A stretch of 64,000 bases of DNA from Symbiodinium natans. Its lineage: Eukaryota > Sar > Dinophyceae > Suessiales > Symbiodiniaceae. Below, piece after piece: positions 33,404 through 43,734 of this stretch. The DNA lies in the NCBI GenBank assembly GCA_905221605.1, contig CAJNDS010002471.1:342591-406590 (forward strand), given 5' to 3'. The position numbers and the translations under genes were made by a program. Each line of letters begins with the position of its first letter. The stretch's first letter is position 1. A model generated the notes under the pieces. That model was not told where the DNA came from. It was given only the letters and a program-made list of their open reading frames with translations, and made no database searches.

Positions 33404-33533
33404 TTGGGTGTTTCCAAAATAGGGGACCCCCGCAAAAAGACCCCGAATAGTAGGATCCCCTTACAACAAAGACCCCAATCCTAAACCCTAAACCCTAAAC
33501 CCTAAACCCTAAACCCTAATATCGGAACCCCCC
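33404..33533 (-). mobile_element. MITE-like family B, copy 5, interrupted by telomeric repeat
   Basis: Left part TTGGGTGTTTCC..GAATAGTAGGATCCCC..GACCCCAAT and right end ATCGGAACCCCCCAC match family B (compare 51182-51270). In place of AAAGTACC it has about six CCCTAAA units (about 33479-33518). Because the original sequence here reads CCCCTAAT, the junction shares CCCTAA with the telomeric unit. Confidence 0.7.
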
Positions 33534-33612
33534 ACTTGACGAAAGTGGCGACATTTTCGGGCTCCACCCCCCGCAACGAACCGAGACCTGAAAGCAACTC
33601 GACCTCTACTTA

Positions 33613-33792
33613 GGTTTAGGGTTTAGGGTTTAGGGTTTAGGGTTTAGGGTTTAGGGTTTAGGGTTTAGGGTTTAGGGTTTAGGGTTTAGGGTTTAGGGTT
33701 TAGGGTTTAGGGTTTAGGCTTTCAGGGTTTCAGGGTTTCAGGGTTTCAGGGTTTAGGGTGTTTAGGTCTTAGGGTTTAGGGGCTAGGGTTCA
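33613..33792 (+). repeat. Long interstitial telomeric tract (TTTAGGG)n
   Basis: About 15 perfect units followed by four TTTCAGGG octamers and degenerate units. Confidence 0.95.
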
Positions 33793-35409
33793 GCCCCCCC
33801 AACTCCAAGGACTCCAATCCGCCTGCACCCCGCAACCCCCACAACCAAAGACCGTGCCAGAACCCCCAACCAGAATGAGAGCACTACCACTTCACCCCAT
33901 TCCCCCCCCTCCACCCCACGCCGTGCCCGCACGCCCGGGACCCGAAACCCAAACGGTCCAACCGAGCTGGCGCCTCAGCCTCCGCACCTGGTGCCTCGGT
34001 TGCTTCGGCTTCTTGGGTGCTTCTGCGCCTAAGATGCCTTTTCTATTTGCTTAAGAACCCCCAAAAAGTATTCATCCATATCAAAGGCAATATAGGATCA
34101 GTTTTTTTTTTTAGGGGGGGGGGGTCTTAAGCAAATGGTGGTCTTGTGTCAGACCCAGATGCGTGCGCAGGAAGTAGCCCAGTGTCGTAGCCACCTTGTC
34201 GGTCTTATCCTTAACCCTAAACTTGCCCCCCTTTTGCAACAGGCTGCTAAACCCTAAACCCTAAACCCTAAACTCGAAACCCTAAACCCTAAACCCTGAA
34301 CCCTGAACCCTAAACCAAACCCTAAACTCCCAAACACCTCAAGTTCCTTAAGTTCGACCACAGGCTAGACCACATTAGCCCTCGACTTTCCTGCGGGCTT
34401 CTGTACCCAATTTCGACAGGACGGAGCCAGGAGATTCAAGGAAACACTTAGCAATCGACAGTTTCGGGCTTAGGGCTTAGGGTTTAGGGTTACTTTTGAT
34501 GATCTCGGAGGCATTCTGAACGATTTCACATGATGCCTGAAGCATACAGAAATTTGATTGCACTTGCTCGTAGCAGAAGAAGCAGTTCACATGGAACATC
34601 TTCACGTGGGGTGCGGGCGGGGTGGAGGTTGAATTTAAACCCTAAACCCTGAACCCTGAACCCTGAACCCTAAACCCTAAACCCTAAACCCTAAACCCTA
34701 AACCCTAGGTTATGCCGAGCCTGCCCACATCGGCTGAGTTGGCTGCCATTGTCGCTATAGACGATGACCTCAGGGTTTAGGGTTTAGGGTTTAGGGTTTA
34801 GCTTGCTGTGCAAGCCAAACAAGCCGAGGGCCCAGCCTTCTGGAGTCATGTAGGGGACTAAATAAGTAAGACAAGGCTTTGGGGGTTACTATAGCATATC
34901 TATATCAGGACCATATAAGGGAATACGATTCGTCATTCTTCCGACCCCTGAATTAGGGCTTGCAGCTGCTTAACAATCTAGGACGACCCCCCCGGGACGA
35001 TTCAATGAACAAATGCGGTGGCCTGCACGTTTTCTGCGAACGTTAACCCGTTAAACCAAGCTTTCGTTCACAATGGCGGAGTCCAGGAAGTACGCAACAT
35101 TGGCATGAAGCGTGACGTCCGTCCACTCTGCCCGTTTCCTCTTGTGTGCCACATGGGCGGCTGTGCAGGCGGAAACACCTCAGGCGGATTCGCCCAGTGC
35201 GCCGAGCGCCGACTCGCCGCTGCGCTGGGCCGAGTACATGGACTCTAAACCCTAAACCCTAAACCCTAAACCCTAAACCCTAAACCCTAAAGGTGTTCCT
35301 ACATGTGGTTGAAGCCCTAGACTCCCCAGAAGAGTTCCCGCAGTGCCAGTGCTCTTGTTCTGAAGAGTACCTCCGCTATCTCTGCGTACGAGCTTTGCAT
35401 CGAACTCTG
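33793..35409. other. Unique segments with short telomeric tracts
   Basis: C-strand tracts near 34246-34328 and 34635-34708 and G-strand at 34774-34801. C-strand at 35248-35290. A G homopolymer lies at 34115-34125. No gene recognised. Confidence 0.35.
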
Positions 35410-36770
35410 CATACTATTGAGCTTGTTCTGCTGTTGCTGTAGCAGAGATTTGCCTTATCCTGTTTGTGTTGCTTGGTTGTGGCCGTATGACAGCTGCTTG
35501 TTGCCTCTTGTTGCTATTGCTGCCCCGACTGATTACTACTAAGCTTTCGCGGCTGTACTGTAGTGTAGATGTGCCCCTTTTTCTGGTTACTGCTTGCTGC
35601 TTCGTCGTCGCCAAATACTGAAGGTTGTCGCCCCTATCTGACTTGCGTTGGCTAATGGTCTGAAAATTGTGTGGTATTGCTGTGGTGGAGGCTTGCCCGT
35701 CCTCTTTGTGCTGGTTGTTTGTAGGTGTGTCGTTGTTGCGGCTCTGCAATACTTTTGAGATTTTGCCATGGTTGTCTAGATCTTCTTTTGTTCGCTGATG
35801 GTCTGGGCACTGTTTGCTGCAAATCCCGTTACTGTACTGCAGATTTACTTGTCCCTACCCTGTTTGTGTTGGTTCGCTGTTGCCATTATTGCCCCGATTG
35901 CTTTTGCTGGCTGATTCTTCTGCCTTATTTCTGCAGATCTGCCCCTATCCTGCTCGTGCTGATTGGTTGCAGCTGCTTCACAGTTACCGTATCGATGCTG
36001 TTGCCCTTGGTGCCCTAAAGGTCGGGGCGTGTTGCTGCTGCGGGGGAGAGTTGTGCTACATGCCAGTATATTTCAGATCTGATGGTAAAGCGTCCGCCGC
36101 TTCGTCTGTAGTGTAGATGTGCATCTGTCCTGTTTGCCCCTGCGGTTGGTTCTGGCTGGTGCGTTGTTACCGGAGCGCAGTTGTTGGTGTTGTTGCCCCG
36201 CTCCGTTTGAACTGGTTGGTGGCTGCTATCGGCGCCCAATCTTCTTCGTGTGGGCCGTAGTGTAGAGTTGCCCCTGTTTTTGCCGTGTTGCAGGTGTTTG
36301 TGTTTGGCTGTGGTTGGCTGTATTGCCTTCGTATTTGCCGTGTTGCAGGTGTTGCTTGACACCATATTGCTTGTAGTTGCTTTTGGTTCTGCTCCACTAG
36401 CGTTCGTAGACTTGGCTATGGCCGTTTCGTTGTCGCCATGTTGCAGCTGTTGCTGCCGTTAGCCGTCTCTTGTTTGGCTGCGTTGATCCTTGAAGGATTG
36501 TGTCAGTGCGATCCGTTCCACTGCGGTGTAGGGGAGAGTTGCCCATGTCCTGTTTTGGTTGGCTGCCTGTGGCTACTTCGCGTCGCTGAACTGAAGCTGT
36601 TGCTGTGGTTGTTCCCATCTTCGTACTGGCTGGTGGCTTTTGCTGCTGAAGTGCGAAGGTGCCCCTAGCAACGGTTGTGCTGTTGGGTGTAGAGCGCTGT
36701 CGCTGTTGTTGCTGCTCCTGATCCTATCTCGTCTATGATGGCCGCAGTGCAGATTTGGTCCTAGCATTTG
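35410..36770. repeat. Degenerate T/G-rich satellite-like block
   Basis: 1.36 kb without telomeric units. A loose motif recurs roughly every 90-180 bp: TGTAGTGTAGATKTGCCCC followed by TCCTGTTTG..GGTTG. The plus strand is strongly T/G-rich. It leaves many frames open in parallel, so the long minus-strand frames (Gln/Asn/Thr-rich) are regarded as artefacts of composition. Confidence 0.55.
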
Positions 36771-36955
36771 TTCTTGCGCATCGGTGCCTTCTGGTCCTAA
36801 GAGTCAGGTTCAGAAACGACTGTGGGTCGTGAGGCTAAGTCATGTGAGACCCTGTACCCCTGAAAAATAGCGCGTTGCATATCCCAGGAATAAAACGAGA
36901 ATACTCTTTTTGGCTACTTTTTGTTTAAAGGGGCCTATAAGGGAAGCGAAACCCA

Positions 36956-37243
36956 CCCTAAACCCTAAACCCTAAACCCTAAACCCTACACCCTACACCC
37001 TAAACCCTAAACCCTAAACCCAGGGAATACGGGCCCACCCTAGGTCCCAGGCTTCATTTCCCTCATATGTGCGCGGAAAGCACCTTCTGAACCATCCTGA
37101 GGCCCCCACCATCTTAGAGGGGTACTTCTCGAGTTGCTTGAACTCCTCGCGCAGGCCATTGGGGAAGGCTTGGTAGGGTTTAGGGTTTAGGGTTTAGGGT
37201 TTAGGGTTTAGGGTTTAGGGTTTAGGGTTTAGGGTTTAGGGTT
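36956..37243. repeat. Opposed telomeric tracts
   Basis: C-strand 36956-37021, with CCCACCCTA present on both sides (36952-36960 and 37035-37043), and G-strand 37174-37243. 150 bp of unique sequence separates them. Confidence 0.85.
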
Positions 37244-37347
37244 TGGGGCCCAGCACCTATATTGTCATAATACGGGCACCCTTTTTAAAGTTGGTTTGGA
37301 AGGGGACCCAGAAACCAAAAAAAGAGTGAATGGTACCATGGGGCTAC

Positions 37348-37437
37348 CAAGTTGGGTTGGGACACGTTGGGACTTCTGCGCATGTCACCTTCTGACCGGA
37401 GGTGTGACATCGCATCCGGCTCTCCAAGTACATCGAC
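37348..37437 (-). CDS. Candidate exon 4, rhodanese-like gene
   Basis: Thirty codons from TAG|GTCGATG to AACTTG|GTAGCC. It joins exon 3 in phase 0 (..WGFANL|VDVLGEPD..). Composition is hydrophilic (SHLRSEGDMRRSPNVSQ). It would lie C-terminal to the rhodanese-like motif. The preceding intron (37438-37576) contains telomeric units at about 37459-37476. Confidence 0.4.
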
Positions 37438-37576
37438 CTACGTCAGGAAATCAAAGAAGGGTTTAGGGTTTAGGCTAAAGGGTCTCGGTACTTTGGCGGC
37501 TGAAGAAGCTAAGCTGGAAGGACGAACTATAGCCCAAGGGGAGGGTCAGGTCCGTGCGCGCCTCTGTTCCCCTCAC

Positions 37577-37690
37577 CAAGTTCGCAAATCCCCAGCTTAT
37601 GTTCATCGCATTCTCGATGCGGCTCGTGTCGTACTCGTCACCATCACGGACGTCCACGAAAATTGCAGCGTCCTTAAACATCCTCAAACC
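37577..37690 (-). CDS. Candidate exon 3, rhodanese-like domain
   Basis: Thirty-eight codons bounded by TATAGAG|G and TTG|GTGAGG. It contains FVDVRDGDEYDTSRIENAMN, which fits the first half of a rhodanese-homology domain (pattern vxDvRxxxEYxxxxIxxAxN). In that family the domain carries a sulfur-transfer Cys further on, or is inactive and serves for binding. The Cys loop is not in this exon. The usual GHI is SRI here. Both junctions keep phase 0 with neighbours. Confidence 0.55.
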
Positions 37691-38133
37691 CTCTATACAT
37701 GGTTTCATCGCTCACACTCGGACAAGACAGGCGAGACACACACGATCCGGAGTCCTTCACCTGAAGCCCAGTGTAGGCACAAGGTGACATGGAACAAATG
37801 CTCAGAGGGATGGTGACACACGTTACTTCGGCTTGGCAGTCCATCACATGCCTATAAATGGTTTTTTGCCACCCGCCACCATAAATGGCTTAGGGTTCAG
37901 GGCTGAATAAAGTTGAGCCCGAGTTCTCCCCACAGCGAAAAAAACACAACAAAGACATTCGGTGGCTGGCTCGGACACATTCTTAACTATGGGCCATGGG
38001 CAGCATGCTAAAACTCAAGCTCGGGTATCATCTCCGAACTAGGGTAAAGAATCCCCGGGCCCTAGCCTAGGTATAGGCCTTGGCTTAACCTCAGAGCCGG
38101 AAAAACCCAGACCCCCAATAAGATGCCAACAAC

Positions 38134-38243
38134 CTCTGCGTCTTCTTGCTGACAAAAAGCGGTGTCCCAAAGCACTTTGGCCGTCTCGGGACTTACCCAT
38201 GTCTTGTCACTGCCATCGTACCTTCGCAATATGGCTTGGAGAG
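38134..38243 (-). CDS. Candidate exon 2 of the same gene
   Basis: 110 nt from CCCAAG|CT to GCAGAG|GTTGTT, reading ALQAILRRYDGSDKTW then VSPETAKVLWDTAFCQQEDAE. Enters in phase 1 from exon 1 and leaves in phase 0 into exon 3. An internal GTAAGT near the W codon could be an alternative donor. No domain recognised. Confidence 0.45.
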
Positions 38244-38474
38244 CTTGGGGGGGCTTGAAGGGTTGAAAGGGCCAAGGGTTCAAGACACCTCTTTGGCGAA
38301 ACTAGTCGTCAGTGTACACTAGCCCACCAAGAGTGTCAACCAAAATAACCAAGAAGACGTAAGACGCCCTGCCATACCGTGCCATACCCTGTTTAGGGTT
38401 TAGGGTTTAGGGTTTAGGGTCTAGGGTCGCCCTCTAGGAGCAAAACAAGATGTCTGCCTTAAGCCAGTTGTGAC

Positions 38475-38621
38475 CAGTTGTGACCAGTTGCTTTCCAAGG
38501 GCTTCGAGCAGCTCGCTCTGCTCATGCAGCACTCGCTCAGATTCGTCGACGTTGTCTTGCATGAAGACGGCCGCAACCACACCACCAATTCCTTGCACAG
38601 AATGTGCTGCTGCAGGTGTGG
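38475..38621 (-). CDS. Candidate exon 1 of the same gene
   Basis: 147 nt starting after a good acceptor, CTGTTTTGCAG, and reading HSVQGIGGVVAAVFMQDNVD then ESERVLHEQSELLEALGKQL, probably an amphipathic helical segment. It ends within a tandem TTGTGACCAG repeat that offers two GT donors; the one at 38475 keeps phase with exon 2. The intron (38244-38474) holds a telomeric G-strand tract at 38391-38428. A further upstream exon may lie near 38760-38800 (AG|GC donor), and coding-like sequence occurs near 39050-39134. The gene start was not found. Confidence 0.5.
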
Positions 38622-38869
38622 CTGCAAAACAGCTTAGGTTCTTGCGCCTTCTGACATGTCAGGGATCCTTTGAAACACGCATACATGAAGCTCGGATCCT
38701 CCAAGCGCGAGGTCTAGGTTGAAGGAACGTGCGGGTGAAATTGCCTAGTGCTGCCCCTCTTGCTCCTGTAGATCGCGTAGCTTGTGGAAAAAGCTCTGGT
38801 CAAGGGTGAACCACAAGAAGCAAGCAAGCCTGTAGTATATGTGTGTGTGAAAACTGTTTTGATCATCTT

Positions 38870-38883
38870 TCCTCACTCTCTCT

Positions 38884-38919
<36 letters not shown>

Positions 38920-38947
38920 GCACGCATAGCGCCCCTCGAAGGGAAGG

Positions 38948-38990
<43 letters not shown>
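38870..38990 (+). repeat. Twin (CT)n microsatellites
   Basis: Two CT runs separated by about 45 bp (CCTGCACGCATAGCGCC..). Confidence 0.95.
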
Positions 38991-39427
38991 GGGCAACCTT
39001 TTGAAACCAACAAAAAAATGTAAATATGGCACCATGGCTCCACCATTTTCGTCCTCAGCTGCGCTGCTGCCGGACTTCAGGACACTTTGCCGCAGAGTTG
39101 CTTCACTCGCCCTCAAAAAGCACAATCCCACCACGGAGCAGCAGCAACTTTGCTGAATCGAAACCTTCCTAAACCCTAAACCCTAAACCCTAAACCCTAA
39201 ACCCTAAGCCCAAGGCTCGAAGAAGCCAAAACCAGGAAAGCCCCAGCTGTGGCTTGTGCTTCCTTCACAGGGCCGATAACCCTAAACCCTAAACCCTAAG
39301 CCCCCTAAAACCCCCCAAACCCCCCCCCCCCCCTAATTCACGCCGTGAGGTTGGAATTCTGGAGTGAAGAATCTTCAGCAAGGTGGCAGGGTCACGCTCG
39401 CCCGAGGTCAAGGCCCTGCAGCCCTTA

Positions 39428-39580
39428 CTCAGTTGTCCAGTACTTTAGGGTTTAGGGTTTAGGGTGTAGGGTTTAGGGTTTAGGGTTTAGGACCTAGGGG
39501 TTTTGAAGGTTAACCTTTTGGGAATATAAGGGGAATGTATTAACCCAAAAAGGTTAAAGTTTACCTACTCTACTACTAAG
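39428..39580 (+). mobile_element. MITE-like family C, copy 4, with a telomeric insertion
   Basis: Identical in layout to 12212-12315 except that after CTCAGTTGTCCAGTAC about 50 bp of TTTAGGG units (39444-39493, two variants) intervene before CTAGGGGTTTTGAAGG. The dinucleotide AC occurs on both sides of the tract. Sister copies provide the empty site. Confidence 0.85.
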
Positions 39581-40635
39581 CTGCAAAGGCCCCCTCCGCA
39601 AAGCTCAAAACCTCTGCTTGTTTTGGGCCTCATCCTCACTGCAAAGTTTCAGTACTGCAGGCAGGACTTTTCTTGTAGGCTTTGTTTAGACTCTTGACCT
39701 GAAGGCCTGGCTAAACCCGAAACCCTGAACCCTAATGCACTCTCGCGACTGGTCTGTGCCATGTTTGGGATCTTCGACTCTCACGACTCGGACTTGGGCA
39801 GGTGCAATGCCCGCAAGTCCAAATGTTCGGAGCTTACCTGAACCACTAGCCAATCAACTTACGGGATTTGAAACATTAATTTGGGGTTCAACGAATGACT
39901 CCCAGAAGTCTGCACAGCCGAATTACACCCGAAAATCCGACTGTTCTGACGGAACTGTCCCATGTTCTGCCGCACCTTTTCTGGTTTCGCCGCCCGCGCG
40001 GCCCTGCGCGCGCAAAAGCGCGCGCCGCTGCCTGGAGGCAAACAGAACTCCGAAGCTTGCGTGGTTCTTTTCGCGCCCTCGCCATTCTCGCTACATGATC
40101 ACGAAGAAACCCTCCAAAAAACACCCACGGCCTCCCACAATTTGGGCTCTATTCCTATAACCCTGAACCCTAAACCTTAAACCCTAGACCCCAAACCGGC
40201 CATCATTTTCAAGCCTCCAGCTTTTCCATCCTGCAACCTTTAGAATGAAGCCCTCCAATCAGCCCTCAATGATGACTCCGGGGGGCGCAGCAGGATCAAC
40301 GATAACTGCGAAAGCATCGAAGAGCTTTCCTCAGGCAAGAGGGGGTGAGTGTAAACAATCAGAAGATCCCTAAACCCTAAACCCTAAACCCTAAACCCTA
40401 AACCCTAAACCCTAAACCCTAAACCCTGAACCCTGAACCCTAAACCCTAAACCCGAAGTGAGGATTCGGGGCCTCTGGAACCGAAGACGTTGATACACCT
40501 GGAAATTGCCGAACATAAACACATCCCCATCATGTGAAAGGGTTTAGGGTTTAGGGTTTAGGGTTTAGGGTTTAGGGTTTAGGGTTTAGGGTGTAGTCAA
40601 AAGACTACTGGGAAGGTGGACTTGTGCGGAATAGC
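39581..40635. other. Unique segments and telomeric tracts
   Basis: C-strand tract 40370-40455 and G-strand tract 40542-40594. The 39735-40160 open frames on several strands have no recognisable motif. Confidence 0.4.
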
Positions 40636-40737
40636 TTGGGATGTCCCCCCTTCTACGTAACAGTCCCTAATCGGGATTATAACAGGGGGAATTATACTCC
40701 CCATTAAGGACTGCTAGTATAAGGGGGTACATCCCAA
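40636..40737. mobile_element. MITE-like family A, copy 5
   Basis: TTGGGATGTCCCCCCTTCTA / TAGTATAAGGGGGTACATCCCAA with inner AACAGTCC / GGACTGCT. It lies directly beside the J-domain exon on its 3' side. Confidence 0.85.
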
Positions 40738-40746
40738 AGAATAACA

Positions 40747-40857
40747 GTTGAGTACTCCAAGTCCAGCAGTGGCGCGGAAGGCGTCTGTGGCTCCTTCTTG
40801 TCTGTTCTTGTCTGGGTGAACCAGAAGCAGGAGCTGCTTGTACCTCGTATTAGCTCC
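40747..40857 (-). CDS. J-domain (DnaJ/Hsp40-type) exon
   Basis: After an acceptor CACACCAG|G the minus strand reads RYKQLLLLVHPDKNRQEGA then TDAFRATAGLGVLN. This matches helix II, the invariant HPD tripeptide (codons 40810-40818) and the start of helix III of a J domain, the part that stimulates Hsp70 ATPase. The helix I region may be further upstream on the same strand, where LGVPRRSA is encoded near 41020-41045. The 3' donor is not resolved; the family A element begins about 10 bp after the last confident codon. It may be one exon of an intact gene or a fragment. Confidence 0.55.
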
Positions 40858-41045
40858 CTGGTGTGCTTTCGTGTGAACATGTGAGCATGTGAGCATATCG
40901 CTTCTCTACTTGCCGAGGCCCTTTTCTCTTCTGCATCCCACAAGCCCATGCCCCGTGACTCTTCATAAGTCTTTCTGGCCAAGAAATATTCAGCTCAAGT
41001 GACTGCTGTCGAGCTTGACTCTCGCTGATCGCCTCGGGACACCAA

Positions 41046-41890
41046 GACAAAGAGCATGCTCATCCCACATCCAGCACTACCATTTAGGATCTCTCTCCAC
41101 TTCACAGCCTTCCCAAAACACGCGGATTTCTACCAAGGGCTGCATTCCTACACAATTCCGTCGGGAGGCTTTCAAGACCGCATGATGCTCGCAGCTCTCG
41201 GGACTAGATGGATGCCGGACACGCACGTGGCTACATGTGGCTATGAGGCGTTTGCGTATGGGCCCATAGGAATATAAAGCACATCGTTGGCCCATGGCTG
41301 GCCGATTCATTGCCCATCAGAACTACGCTGAGTCATGCACGGCAACAAGAGTGGAAGTCAGCACTTCAGCTCAGCTCAAGCTATGAGACTACAGGAATAA
41401 GTCGTAGCGATAGTATAGTAATTGTGATAACCAAAGGAATGATCTAAGTCATTCTAGCAATGATCACAGAAAAAAAACTCATAGCTAAACAAAACTGAAA
41501 GGCTGAAAACCTAAACCCTAAACCCTAAACCCTAAAACCCTGAAACCCTAAACCCTAAACCTTGAAACCCTCCACCTCCAGGGGCAGCAGCATTGTCTCG
41601 AAGACATCGGCGGCTTCTGCGATCCATTCCTTGGTTGAATAGGGTTTAGGCGGTTTAAGGGTTATAGGTTTAGGGTTTAGGGTTTCGGGTTTAGGGCTTA
41701 GGGTGTAGGGAGATCAGCCTTTCTTCGTCAGCGTCAAGACAAGTGCCCGTTAAGCCGATACCATTTCCCTGTGCTTCAACTTCTGAGAAGCTGGAGACGC
41801 AGACAGGCTTCGAAATTCACGATTCGATGGCTAGCCCTCGACCCTTACGAAAGCTGTTGCCGACAATGCACACATGGAACTGTGACTGCT
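41046..41890. other. Unique sequence, no gene assigned
   Basis: Degenerate telomeric tracts at 41511-41560 and 41640-41712. The frame at 41056-41277 (plus) is moderately protein-like but has no recognisable motif. Confidence 0.3.
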
Positions 41891-42010
41891 TTCAAGGGAA
41901 TATTACCGGCGAACAACGAAAAAGTCATCATGACAACGAAAGACAAGATGTGACCTATGGATGCCCGCCGGTTCCCGTTCGATGTCCGCCAGTTGGTTTT
42001 CGATGTCCGC
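41891..42010. repeat. Minisatellite fragment related to 43.7-43.9 kb
   Basis: ACCGGCGAACAACGAAAAAG and GACAACGAAAGACAAGATGT are reverse complements of units near 43900-43935. GTTTTCGATGTCCGCC at 41996-42012 repeats the forward unit at 43740-43800. Confidence 0.6.
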
Positions 42011-42375
42011 CGACGGGACGGGACGGGACGGGACGGGACGGGACGGGACGGGCCGGGCCGGGCCGGGCCGGGCCGGGCCGCGGGCCGGGCCGTGGGCCGG
42101 GCCGGCGGACCGGGCCGGCGCCGGCGGGACGGGACGGGACGGGACGGGACGGGACGGGACGGGACGGGACGGGACGGGACGGGACGGGACGGGACGGGAC
42201 GGGACGGGACGGGACGGGACGGGACGGGACGGGACGGGACGGGACGGGACGGGACGGGACGGGACGGGACGGGACGGGATGGGACGGGACGGGACGGGAC
42301 GGGACGGGACGGGACGGGACGGGACGGGACGGGACGGGACGGGACGGGACGGGACGGGACGGGACGGGACGGGGA
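42011..42375 (+). repeat. (GGGAC)n pentanucleotide array
   Basis: About 365 bp of GGGAC units interrupted by a (GGGCC)n block (about 42050-42125). Every four units form a G3N2G3N2G3N2G3 quadruplex motif on the plus strand. Open frames on both strands are artefacts. Confidence 0.97.
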
Positions 42376-42594
42376 CGGACCCCCTGTTCAAGCCTTGACG
42401 TTGGGACTTGCTTGACCCCATGTAACCCTCAACTCTAAGAAATCTCGAGTCCAACAAGCGCTAAAAGAAACACCATCCCAACAGCATTCTTTGACCACGT
42501 CCCATGTGGGGGCGGTCGTTTGTTTTTTGTTCTTTTGTTTTTTTTTTTGGGGGGGGGGTTGTGTGGGCGGGGGCGGTGGGGGGGGGTCAAGCGG

Positions 42595-42800
42595 TTCTCT
42601 ATGTTTCCATAGGAAAACCTACATTTTGCTATTATTTACGTAGGAAAACAATTATTTTCACTATTGTTACGTAGGAAAACCATGATTTTCTTATATTTAC
42701 ACAGGGAAACCTCTATTTTGTGAATATTTACATAGGACAACAAACCTCCATTGTCTCTATCTGTCCATAGCAAGACCTTTATTTTGTCTATATATGTAAA
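42595..42800 (+). repeat. Degenerate ~45-50 bp tandem repeat
   Basis: Four or five copies of a unit with TTTACGTAGGAAAACC and ATTTTG..ATT. AT-rich. Preceded by T and G homopolymer tracts (42530-42580). Confidence 0.75.
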
Positions 42801-42804
42801 GAAG

Positions 42805-43690
42805 GATTCATATGATTTGAATCAAGCTTGCACGGCTTTAAAAAAGCGGGGCGGGGTGGGGGGGCGGGGGGCGCGACCCTCAACCCTAAACCCTTTTTAA
42901 CACGGACCTCTGAAGCCCCTAAACCCTAAACCAGGGAGTATAGGGGCGGTCTTTGGTGTGTCCGAAGGGCTTTGGGGTTAGCGTCGAGGGTTTTTAGAGT
43001 TGAGGGTTTTCGGATCTGGGGTTGAGGGTTCGAGTTCAGAGGGTTAGGGTTTATAGACTTGAGGTTCAATTTCGGTTCTAAGAAAAAAGCGAGGGGGGGA
43101 GGGGGGCTAAAAAGACTCATATGCTTTGAAGCAAGCTTGCACTGCTCAAAACAAGCCCCCTTTTGCAGACACAATGATCGCATGATGGGTTTCAAAAAGA
43201 TTCAAACTTTTCTGCAAGCAAGCTTGCACGGCTTAAAAAAAAAGGCGGGGGGCCCCCCACCATTTGCAAACACGATGATCGCATGATGGGTTGGAAAAAG
43301 ACTCATCTGATTTGAAGCAAGCTTGCACGGCTGAAAAAAGCGGGGGGGTTGGGGGGGGGGGCGCAGCCCCCCCCCCATTTGCAAACACAATGATCGCATG
43401 ATGGTTTATCATATGATTTGAAGCAAGCTTGCACGGCTTAAAAAGCGGGGGGTTGGGGGGAGCGCAGCCCCCCCCCCCCCAATTGCAAACACAATGATCG
43501 CATGATGGGTTAAAAAAGCTTCATATGCTTTGGAGCAAGCAGCAAGCTTGCACAGCTTAAAAAAGTGGTGGGGTTGGGGGGGGGTGGCAGCACCCCCTAT
43601 TTGCAAAAAAAAGATTCATCTGATTTGAAGCAAGCTTGCACGGCTTAAATATGCTTTGAATCAAGCTTGCACGGCTTAAAAAAGTGTCGA
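42805..43690 (+). repeat. ~105-bp satellite, about seven copies
   Basis: Each unit reads TCATATGATTTGAAGCAAGC then TTGCACGGCTTAAAAAAGC, a G run, GCAGCC and a C run, and TTTGCAAACACAATGATCGC then ATGATGGG. GCAAGCTTGC is a perfect 10-bp palindrome in every unit, and the G run/C run pair forms a second hairpin. Copies vary mainly in homopolymer length. Confidence 0.85.
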
Positions 43691-43734
43691 TGGTCTTCCT
43701 ACAAAGGTTCCAGAGTTTGAGATGCTTGGCCAAA

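Noticed and set aside
35414-36397. Gln/Asn/Thr-rich minus-strand proteins
   Set aside because: The T/G-rich plus strand leaves many frames open at once; composition explains them.
41743-42457. 231- and 184-codon frames rich in DGTGR or RPVPS
   Set aside because: They arise from the GGGAC pentanucleotide array, whose 5-bp period stays open in all frames.
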